Positions 6,691 to 14,878 of a stretch of DNA of 21,072 bases are shown here, piece after piece. The position numbers and the translations under genes are program-made. The notes under the pieces were generated by a model. The model was not told the DNA's origin and searched no databases. It was given only the letters and a program-made list of their open reading frames with translations. The stretch covers positions 1-21,072 of the forward strand of contig JBKDZN010000220.1 in NCBI GenBank assembly GCA_047971245.1, read 5' to 3'. Positions within the stretch are counted from its first letter, which is position 1, and the number at the start of each line of letters is the position of its first letter. Origin of the DNA: CADEDH01 sp047971245 (GTDB taxonomy: Bacteria; Actinomycetota; Acidimicrobiia; Acidimicrobiales; SZUA-35).

Positions 6691-6729
6691 ACGGTTCGGG
6701 TCGGCGGTGATGCCGTCGACCCGAGCCGT
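6691..6729. terminator. Bidirectional hairpin terminator between convergent genes
   Basis: ACGGTTCGGGTCG (6691-6703) pairs with CGACCCGAGCCGT (6717-6729): 13 bp with one G-T wobble and a 13-nt loop. It fills most of the 76-nt gap between the convergent stops at 6659 and 6736. No T-run follows on either strand, as in many actinobacterial terminators. It is the best terminator candidate in the window. Confidence 0.7.
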
Positions 6730-6735
6730 TGCCGC

Positions 6736-7827
6736 TCAGAAGTCGATCACGGCCCGGGCCGAGGCGCCGGTGCGCATCAGCTCGTAGCCGTCGTTGATCT
6801 GGTCCAGGGTGAGGTGATGGCTGATCATCTCGTCGAGACGCAGACGCCCGTCGAGGTACATGTCGACGTATCGGGGCATGTCGACCCGGAACGCGTTCGA
6901 CCCCATCATCGAGCCCTTGAGCGTCTTCTCCAGCATGAAGACCTCGTAGCCGGTGATCTCGATCTTCTGCCCGAACGGCATCATCCCGATCACCACCGAG
7001 GTCCCACCCATCCGGGACATGCTCCAGACCTGCTCCACCGTCTCCTTGCGGCCGATCGCCTCGAAGGCGTAGTCGACGCCGCCCCCGGTCATCTCCCTCA
7101 CCGCGGCCACCGGGTCGTCCACCTCGGAGGCGTTGATGACATCACTCGCCCCACAGACCTGAGCGGTTTCCAACTTCGCGGGTGACAGGTCGACGGCAAT
7201 GACCCGACCGGCCCCGGCGATCCGGGCCCCCTGGATGGCCGACAAGCCGATCCCGCCCGCCCCGACGACGCACACCGTCGACCCCGGTTCGATACGAGCG
7301 GTCTTGAACACCGCCCCCAGCCCGGTGGTCACCCCACACCCGATCAGGGCCGCCCGATCGAGCGGCATGTCCTCCCGGATCTTCACCACCGCGTTCTGAT
7401 GGACCAGCATCTCCTCGGCGAAACCGCCGAGACGGGCGAATTGGGCCACCGGTTCGCCGTCACGGCTCAACCGGGGCGGGTCGCCCTTGGCCCGGGAGGT
7501 GGCGGCATTGTTCTGACACCGGTTCGGGTGACCGGTGAGGCAGTGCTCGCACTGTCCACAGAAAATACTGAGACAGGTGATGACATGGTCACCGGGCTTG
7601 ACGTAGTTCACGTCCTCACCGACGGCCAGCACCTCACCGGCCGACTCGTGCCCCATCACGGCGGGTAGACCGAGGCGATCCCAACTGCCGTCCATGAAGT
7701 GGAGATCACTGTGACACAGCCCGGCGTTGACGGTGCGGATCACCACCTCGTCGGGTCCCGGCTTGTCAATGGCGATGTCCTCGATGATCAGATCTCCGGG
7801 GATCTCGTTCAGGACTGCTGCTCGCAT
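6736..7827 (-). CDS. Zinc-dependent alcohol dehydrogenase (MDR family)
   Basis: A 363-aa medium-chain dehydrogenase/reductase. Catalytic zinc ligands are Cys38 (GLCHSD), His60-Glu61 (GHES) and Cys164. The structural zinc lobe has Cys90, Cys93, Cys96 and Cys104. The Rossmann motif GAGGIG (189-194) followed by Asp213 at the end of the second strand indicates NAD(H) rather than NADP(H). Sequence style is closest to class III-like actinobacterial alcohol/formaldehyde-type dehydrogenases; substrate is not predictable. ATG 7827 was chosen because AAGGAG lies just upstream in the mRNA; another in-frame ATG 21 nt earlier would place that site inside the coding region. It is divergent from the PEP-mobile-domain gene. 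Confidence 0.9.
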   Translation of the reverse strand: MRAAVLNEIPGDLIIEDIAIDKPGPDEVVIRTVNAGLCHSDLHFMDGSWDRLGLPAVMGHESAGEVLAVGEDVNYVKPGDHVITCLSIFCGQCEHCLTGHPNRCQNNAATSRAKGDPPRLSRDGEPVAQFARLGGFAEEMLVHQNAVVKIREDMPLDRAALIGCGVTTGLGAVFKTARIEPGSTVCVVGAGGIGLSAIQGARIAGAGRVIAVDLSPAKLETAQVCGASDVINASEVDDPVAAVREMTGGGVDYAFEAIGRKETVEQVWSMSRMGGTSVVIGMMPFGQKIEITGYEVFMLEKTLKGSMMGSNAFRVDMPRYVDMYLDGRLRLDEMISHHLTLDQINDGYELMRTGASARAVIDF

Positions 7828-8119
7828 GGTCGGCGCTCCTTGTGACATCTGGCGGCTCGGCCCGCCCGATGGTTGCGTATCACGCCGGGGAAGGTCCCGG
7901 CCAGACCGGACCGGCCCGCCAGGTCGACCTCGGCCGGCTCGGGGGTCGTGGCTCCGGAGCGTCGCCCGGTCGGGTGGGGAAGGGAGACATCTGGCTCGCG
8001 TTGGGGCAAACTGGTGCCTGGACGGAGTGGTTGAGGATCGGGCGCTGCCCGGTTCCGCTGACGCCGAGCCCCCGTTCCCCCCTGGCCATCGGCGTCCCAC
8101 CGACCGACCCCATGCGCAC
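7828..8119. other. 292-nt divergent intergenic region
   Basis: This lies between the divergent alcohol dehydrogenase and swivel-domain genes. Apart from the AAGGAG of the dehydrogenase next to its start, I find no convincing TANNNT box at leaderless distance for GTG 8120, no strong hairpin and no RNA gene. Open frames crossing it show no homology character. Confidence 0.4.
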
Positions 8120-10099
8120 GTGACGATTCGTTGGATCAAGGACCATCGAGGTCCGAGAACGTTCCCGGTGTGGACCCGCGCCCTCGCCGCGGATCTGGTG
8201 TCCGGCCCGGTCACGCCCCTGGGATGGGATCTCCTCTGGTCGGGCGCGATCGTGCCCGGTTGGCGGGATGCCCTGGTCGACACCCTTGGCATGCCGCCGA
8301 CCGAGGTCGACGCCGACGACCCGGAGATCTTCGGCGTGTTCGGCGGTTTCGTTTACCTCAACGCCTCCGTGCTGCGGGTCCTGGCCGGACGCATCCCCGA
8401 TTACGAGGCCGATCACTTCGATCAACTGCTGGGGCTGACACCCCCGAGCCTGCCCCCGACCCAGATGGCGGGATGGCACCGCAACCGCCGCCAGAGCGAG
8501 GGGACACTCCGGTCCTGGGTGGCCGAGACGATGACGGGCTCGCCGCGGCGGCTTGTCGAGGCGGGCCGGGTCCTCGCTGCCGAGGCCGTCGACGAGCGCC
8601 CGGACCTCCGCAGCATGTCGGATACCGAGGTCCTCGATCGCGCCCTCGCGTTGCGGCCCTTGTGCCGGGCCCTCGCCCAGCAGCACGCCCTGCAGACACT
8701 CGGGGCCACTATCCCCGCCCGTGTCCTGGTGTCGATCACCGAGGGAACCAACCGGCCCGAGGACCTCCTGTGCCTGCTGGGCGGGATCGGCGAGATGGAG
8801 TCGATGAGCCCCCTCAACGGGGGATGGGCGTTGTCCCGCCTGTTGGCCTCGTCCGACTCGATGCAGGCCGTCCTGGCGGCCGGCGAACCGCTGGCCGATG
8901 TCGTCGAATGGGCCCGACGTATGGCCGATCCGGAACCGGCCGCGTTCGTGGCCGGCCTCGACGCCATGCTCGACAACATCGGGTACCGGTCGATCCGGGG
9001 TTGGGATCTCGCCGGACCGACCTGGGCGTCGGCGCCGGAGCCGCTGGTGGCCCTGGCCCAGAGCCTGGCCGAGTTGTCGAGCGAAATGGATCCTCGATCC
9101 CGGGTGACGGCCGCCGTCGAGCAGGCGGCGCGCCGCCTGGCCGAGCTGACCGCCGACGAGGATCCCGCGTCGTCGGATACCGAGGCCGACGAACCGTCGG
9201 GCCGCAGTGCCGACGAACCCGAGGAGGCCGGATCGTCGGAGGCCGACCGGGACGGTCCGTGGGGGGTGGATCTGTCGGACCCGGCCCTGGACGGGTTGCC
9301 CCAGCTCGGGGCGGCCGCCGCGCTGTCCGCCGCCGAGCGGGACGAGTTGAGGGCCGCCCGGGCCGCCATCGTGCCGGCCCTGCAGGCCCGTTCGCTCGCG
9401 GCGGCAAACGTCAGCCGAATCGTGGCCGAGATGCAGGCTGCGGTGGCCGAGCTCGGTCACCGGGCCGCCGATCGGGGCGATGTCCGACAACCCGACGACA
9501 TCAGCCTGCTGTTCGTGGACGAGGCCGCCTACTACGCCGATGGGGGCCTGTCGACCATCGGCGAGATCGTCGAGGCCCGGCGGGCGCATCTGATCAATCT
9601 GCGGGCGAGTGAACCGGCGCCCGTGATCGACCGGACCGACCGCAGTGAACCGACCCCACCGCGGCCGGCCGGCCGGGGACTGCGGCTCGTTCCGTCGCCC
9701 GACGACCGTGAGATCGATGCCGCCACGGTGGTCCTCGAGGCGGGCGCCTCGATCCGGGCCACACCGGTGGCGGCGGGACGGTTCGAGGGCCGGGCCCGGG
9801 TGATCACGTCACCGCTCGAGGTGCACTCGTTGCCGAACGCCGGCGACGTCGTCATCATCCCGACCGCCACCGCGGTCTGGCTCCCGATCCTGGCCGGTGC
9901 CGGTGCGGTGGTGGTGGAGAGCACCGGACTGCTCGATCATGCCGCCGTGTTCGGCCGGGAACTCGAGATCCCGGTGGTGGTCGGGGCCCGATCGGCCACC
10001 ACCAGCATCGAGCCGGGAGCCACGGTGATGGTGGACGGCACCCGGGGCACCGTCACGGTGACCAGCGCCGCGGACTACGCCGACTCGGCCGGGGCCTGA
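8120..10099 (+). CDS. PEP-utilising/phosphohistidine swivel-domain protein lacking an ATP-grasp domain
   Basis: A 659-aa protein. The N-terminus (RTFPVWTRALAADLVSGPVTPLGWDLL) matches the segment that follows the ATP-binding domain in rifampin phosphotransferases and PEP synthase-like enzymes. A long helical middle follows (about 60-480), with an acidic Ser/Asp/Glu-rich linker around 350-385. The C-terminal PEP-mobile domain (about 555-648) holds LLDH607AAVFGRELEIPVVVG, where the phosphoryl-carrying His is kept although the usual Ser before it is Asp. No ATP-grasp module precedes it, so it would need a partner kinase subunit, as in the two-subunit phenylphosphate synthase. No partner is nearby. 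GTG 8120 is chosen from the homology boundary; no clear ribosome site or -10 is seen. Confidence 0.75.
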   Translation: MTIRWIKDHRGPRTFPVWTRALAADLVSGPVTPLGWDLLWSGAIVPGWRDALVDTLGMPPTEVDADDPEIFGVFGGFVYLNASVLRVLAGRIPDYEADHFDQLLGLTPPSLPPTQMAGWHRNRRQSEGTLRSWVAETMTGSPRRLVEAGRVLAAEAVDERPDLRSMSDTEVLDRALALRPLCRALAQQHALQTLGATIPARVLVSITEGTNRPEDLLCLLGGIGEMESMSPLNGGWALSRLLASSDSMQAVLAAGEPLADVVEWARRMADPEPAAFVAGLDAMLDNIGYRSIRGWDLAGPTWASAPEPLVALAQSLAELSSEMDPRSRVTAAVEQAARRLAELTADEDPASSDTEADEPSGRSADEPEEAGSSEADRDGPWGVDLSDPALDGLPQLGAAAALSAAERDELRAARAAIVPALQARSLAAANVSRIVAEMQAAVAELGHRAADRGDVRQPDDISLLFVDEAAYYADGGLSTIGEIVEARRAHLINLRASEPAPVIDRTDRSEPTPPRPAGRGLRLVPSPDDREIDAATVVLEAGASIRATPVAAGRFEGRARVITSPLEVHSLPNAGDVVIIPTATAVWLPILAGAGAVVVESTGLLDHAAVFGRELEIPVVVGARSATTSIEPGATVMVDGTRGTVTVTSAADYADSAGA

Positions 10100-11264
10100 T
10101 CCCGGCGCGGCGACGGCTGCCGGCGGCGTCGCCCCGACCGCCCCACGGGTGATCGATGCAGCGCTGGTCGAGCGGCCCGGCGGCCCACCAACCCCACACG
10201 CCGAGCAGGGCCCGGCGGCTGTATTCGTGCCAGGCCAGGGCCGATGGTTCGGTCACCCGGCGGATCACCTGTCTGATGCCGTCCTCGTGCACCGCGTAGC
10301 CGGCCCACACCCCGGGCCAGTCCCGGGTCGAACCGACCTCGGTCACCAGGAGGGGCCCGTGGGTGCGGGACCGGTTGCGGTGGGTGTGACCCGAGGTCAC
10401 CAGGCCCCGGGGATTGACGTCGGCCAGGCGATCCAGGAACCGGCGCGACGCCGGAGCTGCCACCCCGGGCGGGTAGTGGGTGGGTACCCGCCGCTCCTGC
10501 AGGTGGTGATGCAGGCCGAGCAGGTAGGGCCCGGGCGCGTCGGCGACCAGGTCGACCACGGCGTCGGCCACCCGGTTGACCGAACCCCGTCCCGACCCGG
10601 GCACGGTGGTGTCGGCCGCGATCACCGTGATCCCCGGCAGTCCGGTTGCCACCGCGGACCGGCAGTAGGCGCGGCCGCCCGACGGGAACACGCTGGGCAC
10701 CGGGTCGACCGTGGTGCCGTCCACGTCATGATTGCCGGGCACGATCAGCATCGGGAGATCGGGGTGGCGCTGCCCGAGGTCGTCCACGAGCGCGAAGTCG
10801 TCGGCCCGTTGATGGTGGGCGGCGTCACCCTTAATCACAACCAGGTCGGCCCCCCAGGCAACCGCCTCGTCGAGGGCGGCGCGGGCGCACCGCACGGCGA
10901 ACGGGACCGTATGATCCGACCGGTCGGCCATCCGTTTCGTCGCCCCCCAATGCTCCGAGCCGAGATGGAGATCGCTCAGGGTGGCGATGCGGCACAGTTC
11001 CGGTCCATCGGGTCCGACCGGGGTTGTGGCCCGGAGCCGGTCCCGGACCGGTCCGGCCGTCAGCTCGACCTCCACCTCGGAGCCGGGGCGGAGACCCGCC
11101 ACCTCGGCGGCGCCGGGGCCACCGGGATGATCGCCGATGACCGTCGTTGCCGCACCGACCCGGATGGAGACCGTTCCCGCCGGGAGGTCTCCCCAGGTGA
11201 TCTGCAGCGCCGATGGTTCTATGGCCCAGATCTCGGGCCGCGACGGTGGGATGAGGCGACGCAA
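10053..11264 (-). CDS. Calcineurin-like metallophosphoesterase with N-terminal FN3-like domain
   Basis: A 403-aa protein. Residues 11-80 look like a fibronectin-III/purple-acid-phosphatase-type beta sandwich. The catalytic domain has all the metal motifs: D98-L-H100, GD147, G177-N-H-D180, the His cluster 252-254, and G292-H-T-H295. It should hydrolyse phosphoester bonds using two metal ions; substrate unknown. No signal peptide is seen. The likely start is TTG 11264, 10 nt after the aminopeptidase stop, so it is probably the second gene of that operon and started by re-initiation. The C-terminus is a strongly Arg-rich tail, and its last 47 nt overlap the oppositely oriented swivel-domain gene. 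Confidence 0.8.
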   Translation of the reverse strand: MRRLIPPSRPEIWAIEPSALQITWGDLPAGTVSIRVGAATTVIGDHPGGPGAAEVAGLRPGSEVEVELTAGPVRDRLRATTPVGPDGPELCRIATLSDLHLGSEHWGATKRMADRSDHTVPFAVRCARAALDEAVAWGADLVVIKGDAAHHQRADDFALVDDLGQRHPDLPMLIVPGNHDVDGTTVDPVPSVFPSGGRAYCRSAVATGLPGITVIAADTTVPGSGRGSVNRVADAVVDLVADAPGPYLLGLHHHLQERRVPTHYPPGVAAPASRRFLDRLADVNPRGLVTSGHTHRNRSRTHGPLLVTEVGSTRDWPGVWAGYAVHEDGIRQVIRRVTEPSALAWHEYSRRALLGVWGWWAAGPLDQRCIDHPWGGRGDAAGSRRRAGIRPRPSRRSPRRWSP

Positions 11265-11274
11265 CGCGATCCGT

Positions 11275-13869
11275 TCAGGTATCGGCCGCTTCCAGGAACA
11301 TGGTCAGACGGCCGGTCTCCCGTTGACGAAGGGCCGCCTGGACCTGCTGCTTCTCCAGGATCTGGGCCAGGGTCTGGGGCGACGACGGGACGGTGTGGTC
11401 GGCGAAGAACGCGGCGGCCGCTTCGGGCTGGCCCGGCTGATCGAGGCGGGGGAGGCCCTGTAACATGCGGACCATGTGGGCCCCGGCGAACGCATCGAGC
11501 AGGTGATCCCAGTGTTCGGTGATGAACCTCCACGTCGCCGCACCGGTCTCGCGGCCGGCGAGCGAACGGCCCAGCAGGAATGGGGCGTTCTGGGCTCGGA
11601 TGTCGCCGTCGAGGATCAGCCGGTGCCGGCGCTCGGTCAGCTCCGGATCGGCGAAGTCGCCCAAGGCGTAGAGGAACCGGAGCTCCTGCTGGGGGGTGGA
11701 GGCGTTCCGCCACCCGGCCACGAACGTGTCGAAATCGGCCGCGTCGCCGAGCGAGGCGACCACATCGATCGAGGCCGCTGACAGGGCGGCGTCGACCAGT
11801 TCCGGTTCCCGGAGCAGCACCGAAACGGTCAGTTTGGCTTCCTCCTGGATCTCCGGATCGTTGGCCAACACACCCAGGGCCCGCACCAGATCGCCCCGGA
11901 GCTGACGGGTCCGGCTGTCATCACCGTCGCGCGGTGAGAGGCCGAGATTGGCCAGGGGCGGAGCCAGCAGGTCGTGGCTGATGTCCCGCAGGATCTCCCG
12001 GGCTCGGCCGTCGACCAGGCGATCGAGCTGGTGGAGCCCGCTGATGAGACGTTGCCACACCGACCGGTCGTCCTCGGCACCCATGCTCTCGATCAGGGTC
12101 AGGAACGTCGGTGTGGCCAGGCGGTCGGCCAGGACGGCCGCGTGGGCGTCGTCGACCAGGCTGAACCGTTCGGTGGGGGTCAGGTGATCGACGGCGACCG
12201 CGGTGAGGGCCTCGAGCTGTTCGGCCGAATGCGCCACCCGGTAGAAGCCGGTGCTGCCCGCGTTGGCCACCAGCCAATCGGGGCGGCTCGGCAGGGTCGT
12301 CACGGCGGGTTCGGTCTCGATCAGGAGCCGGTCGGTCACCGCCTCCGCACCGGCGTCGGTGATCGACGCCCAGCGGAACCGGGCCGGCACCGCCCAGGCC
12401 CGATCAGGAGTGTCGGGGTCGGCCGCCGCCCGGTCACCGGGCGTCCCGGTGTACGCCATCGGCTCCTGCACGAGACGCAGCTGCCGGTCCTCCACCTGAT
12501 AGGAGATCAGGGGGAACCCTCCCTGGAAGATCCAACTGTCCATGATGCGCCGCACCGGCTCGCCGGTGGCCTCCTCGATGGCGTCCCACAGGTCGGTCGT
12601 GTCGGCGTTGCCGAACTGGTGGCGGTTCATATAGAGGCGGATACCGTCCCGGAACCGTTCCTCGCCCAGATACTGCTCCAGCATCCGGACCACCGCCGCC
12701 CCCTTCTCATAGGTGAGGACGTTGAACATCCCGTCGGCGTCGGCCGGGCTGATCACCTCGTACTCGATGGAACGGGTGGACGACAGGGCATCGATGTCGA
12801 ACGCGGCGGCGCGGGACAGGTTGAAATCGACCCAGCGCTCCCAGCTCGGCGCATAGGCGTCGGTGCACCTGGTCTCCATGAACGTGGCGAAGGCCTCGTT
12901 CAGCCACAGACCGTTCCACCAGGTCATGGTGACGAGGTCGCCGAACCACATGTGGGCGATCTCGTGGCTGATCACGTCGGTCACCCGCTGGATCTCGTCC
13001 TGGGTCGCCGAGGCGGGATCCAGCAGCAGCACCGCCTCCCGGAAGGTCACACAGCCCAGGTTCTCCATGGCACCGAACGCGAAATCGGGCACGGCGACCA
13101 GGTCGAGCTTGTCGCCGGGATACGGGATGGCGAAATAGTCGGAGAAGTAGCGGAGGGCGAACGCACCGACATCGAGCGCGAAGCTGGTGAGGTGGCCCCG
13201 GCCGGGTACGTGCACGACGCGTAGCGGCACACCGTCGACGTCGACCGGTTCGGTGATCTCCAGTGGGCCCACGATGAAGGCCACCAGGTAGGAGCTCATG
13301 ACCATGGTGGGGGCGAACTGGATTTCTTGACGCCCGTCGGGCCGGATGCGGCGAGCGACCTCGGCCGAGTTGGCCACGGCGGTGTGGTCGGCGTCGGTGA
13401 CGATGGTGAGTTCGAAGCTGGCTTTCAGGTCCGGTTCGTCCCAGCAGGGGAAACACCCCCTGGCCTGGGTGGGCTCGAACTGGGTGGTGGCCAGGCGGCG
13501 GGGGACACCGTCGGTCTCGAACTCGCTGAGGTACAGGCCGACCAGTTGCTCGTTGTAGCGGCCGGTGAAGTCGAGCTCGACGGTGATGGGGCCCGGATCG
13601 ATCGGCGCGGCGACATGGAGATGGAGGCGCTGGGTTTCGGCGTCGAGCTCGGCCCGGGCGGCCTGGGGTGGGCCGGAGCCGACTCGGATCTCGGAACGGG
13701 TGATGGTGAGGCCGTCGGCGTTGAGTGAGATCACCCCAGTCGACTCCGTGACCTCGGCGGTGATCGTCACCGTGCCGGTGAAGCCGGTCCCGGCCAGGTC
13801 AGGATCGATCAGAAGCGCATAGTGACTCGGCCGGGCGGTACGGGGGAGGCGATACGCATCGATGGACAC
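11275..13869 (-). CDS. pepN: Aminopeptidase N (M1 family)
   Basis: An 864-aa zinc aminopeptidase of full family length. It removes N-terminal residues from peptides in the cytoplasm. Order: N-terminal beta domain (1-200), exopeptidase motif GAMEN (266-270), zinc site H302-E-x2-H306 with Glu325 in WLNEAFA, catalytic Tyr387 in the TYEKGA region, then the ERAP1-type C-terminal helical domain (about 520-864). This is the actinobacterial/streptomycete PepN layout. GTG 13869 is preferred over upstream starts in the same open frame because a TACGCT -10 box lies 6 nt before it and similarity begins there. The metallophosphoesterase follows 10 nt after its stop; the divergent LLM gene starts 99 nt away. 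Confidence 0.93.
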   Translation of the reverse strand: MSIDAYRLPRTARPSHYALLIDPDLAGTGFTGTVTITAEVTESTGVISLNADGLTITRSEIRVGSGPPQAARAELDAETQRLHLHVAAPIDPGPITVELDFTGRYNEQLVGLYLSEFETDGVPRRLATTQFEPTQARGCFPCWDEPDLKASFELTIVTDADHTAVANSAEVARRIRPDGRQEIQFAPTMVMSSYLVAFIVGPLEITEPVDVDGVPLRVVHVPGRGHLTSFALDVGAFALRYFSDYFAIPYPGDKLDLVAVPDFAFGAMENLGCVTFREAVLLLDPASATQDEIQRVTDVISHEIAHMWFGDLVTMTWWNGLWLNEAFATFMETRCTDAYAPSWERWVDFNLSRAAAFDIDALSSTRSIEYEVISPADADGMFNVLTYEKGAAVVRMLEQYLGEERFRDGIRLYMNRHQFGNADTTDLWDAIEEATGEPVRRIMDSWIFQGGFPLISYQVEDRQLRLVQEPMAYTGTPGDRAAADPDTPDRAWAVPARFRWASITDAGAEAVTDRLLIETEPAVTTLPSRPDWLVANAGSTGFYRVAHSAEQLEALTAVAVDHLTPTERFSLVDDAHAAVLADRLATPTFLTLIESMGAEDDRSVWQRLISGLHQLDRLVDGRAREILRDISHDLLAPPLANLGLSPRDGDDSRTRQLRGDLVRALGVLANDPEIQEEAKLTVSVLLREPELVDAALSAASIDVVASLGDAADFDTFVAGWRNASTPQQELRFLYALGDFADPELTERRHRLILDGDIRAQNAPFLLGRSLAGRETGAATWRFITEHWDHLLDAFAGAHMVRMLQGLPRLDQPGQPEAAAAFFADHTVPSSPQTLAQILEKQQVQAALRQRETGRLTMFLEAADT

Positions 13870-13875
13870 TCGCCG

Positions 13876-13881
13876 AGCGTA
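13876..13881 (-). promoter_or_regulatory. Leaderless-type -10 box of pepN
   Basis: Minus-strand TACGCT lies 6 nt before GTG 13869. It fixes the pepN start despite a frame that stays open almost 1 kb further upstream. Confidence 0.55.
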
Positions 13882-13955
13882 CTGGTGACGGGTGACGGTC
13901 GACCCGCGTCGGCCGGTGGTCGGGGGAGATTCGGCCCGGTCGTCGTGGTGAGGAT

Positions 13956-13961
13956 TAGGGT
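13956..13961 (+). promoter_or_regulatory. Leaderless-type -10 box of the LLM oxidoreductase gene
   Basis: TAGGGT lies 7 nt before ATG 13969 and points away from the pepN box 74 nt to its left, giving a compact divergent promoter pair. Confidence 0.55.
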
Positions 13962-13968
13962 GTCGGCC

Positions 13969-14832
13969 ATGCTGCTCGGCGCTGTCCTGCCCCACAACGA
14001 GATCGGCACCGATCCCGGTGCCATCAAGGCCTACCTGCAGGGAGTCGAGGACCTGGGCCTGACCCACCTCCTGATCTACGACCATGTGCTGGGAGCCGAG
14101 CGGGACCGGCCCGGGGGCTTCTCCGGCCCGTACGACGCCGACGTCGCCTTCCACGAGCCGTTCGCCTTCTTCGGCTTCGCGGCGGCCGTCACCTCCAGCA
14201 TCGAGCTGGTGACCACGGTGCTGGTCCTGCCCCAACGGCAGGCCGCCCTCGTGGCCAAGCAGGCGGCGGAGATCGCCGTCCTGTCGGACAACCGCCTGCG
14301 GTTGGGGGTGGGCACCGGCTGGAACACGGTTGAGTACCAGGCTCTCAACGAGGAGTTCTCCACCCGGGGGCGCCGCCAGGCCGAGCAGGTCGAGCTGATG
14401 CGGCGGCTGTGGACCGAGCCGACCTTCAGCTTCGAGGGGGAGTTCCACACCGTCGAGCGGGCCGGCATCAACCCCCGCCCCAGCGAGCCGATCCCGGTGT
14501 GGTTCGGTGGTTCGGCGGAGGTCGTCCTGGAGCGATGCGCCCGCCTCGGCGATGGCTGGATGCCGCTCGGTGGGGCCAACGACAAATCCCGGGCGCTGCT
14601 GGAGCGGATCCGGGCCATCCGTACCGAGCTGGGCCGATCGATGGACGGATTCGGGGTTCAGGCCCAGGCCCAGTGGGGCGGCGGCAACCCTGATCGGTGG
14701 CGGAGCCACGCCGACACCTGGGCTGACATCGGTGCCACCCATATGGCGGTGGCCACCCACAACGCGGGCCCGACCGACGTGGACGGTCACCTGGAACGCC
14801 TCCGTGAATATCGCGACGCCGTGACCGGCTGA
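13969..14832 (+). CDS. LLM-class F420-dependent oxidoreductase
   Basis: A 287-aa luciferase-like TIM-barrel protein of the TIGR03619-like F420 group. Recognisable features are LLIYDHVLG, the TTVLVLPQRQAALVAKQAAE strand-helix, GVGTGWN, the EFHTV loop and PIPVWFGG, all typical of the cofactor-binding barrel. Such enzymes use F420/F420H2 for hydride transfer to diverse substrates; the specific one is unknown. ATG 13969 is supported by TAGGGT 7 nt upstream; in-frame GTGs slightly earlier would overlap that box. Divergent from pepN. A further gene starts 46 nt after its stop and may be co-transcribed. Confidence 0.88.
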   Translation: MLLGAVLPHNEIGTDPGAIKAYLQGVEDLGLTHLLIYDHVLGAERDRPGGFSGPYDADVAFHEPFAFFGFAAAVTSSIELVTTVLVLPQRQAALVAKQAAEIAVLSDNRLRLGVGTGWNTVEYQALNEEFSTRGRRQAEQVELMRRLWTEPTFSFEGEFHTVERAGINPRPSEPIPVWFGGSAEVVLERCARLGDGWMPLGGANDKSRALLERIRAIRTELGRSMDGFGVQAQAQWGGGNPDRWRSHADTWADIGATHMAVATHNAGPTDVDGHLERLREYRDAVTG

Positions 14833-14848
14833 TCACCGGCCGCGTCAC

Positions 14849-14867
14849 CGCCGGCGCTGTCCCGGCG
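14849..14867 (+). terminator. Weak hairpin after the LLM gene
   Basis: CGCCGG (14849-14854) and CCGGCG (14862-14867) flank a 7-nt loop in the 46-nt gap before the next gene. The stem is only 6 bp and common in this base composition. Confidence 0.2.
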
Positions 14868-14878
14868 CTTGGTGGGGC

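Noticed and set aside
7828..8119. Possible small RNA or tRNA in the divergent gap
   Set aside because: No cloverleaf, no terminator-like stem and no promoter oriented to make one.
7880..9612. Long open frames on both strands overlapping the swivel-domain gene
   Set aside because: Arg/Gly-rich shadows of a frame with a recognisable PEP-mobile domain.
10149..13224. Plus-strand open frames opposite the phosphoesterase and pepN
   Set aside because: No homology character; the minus-strand genes contain every active-site motif.
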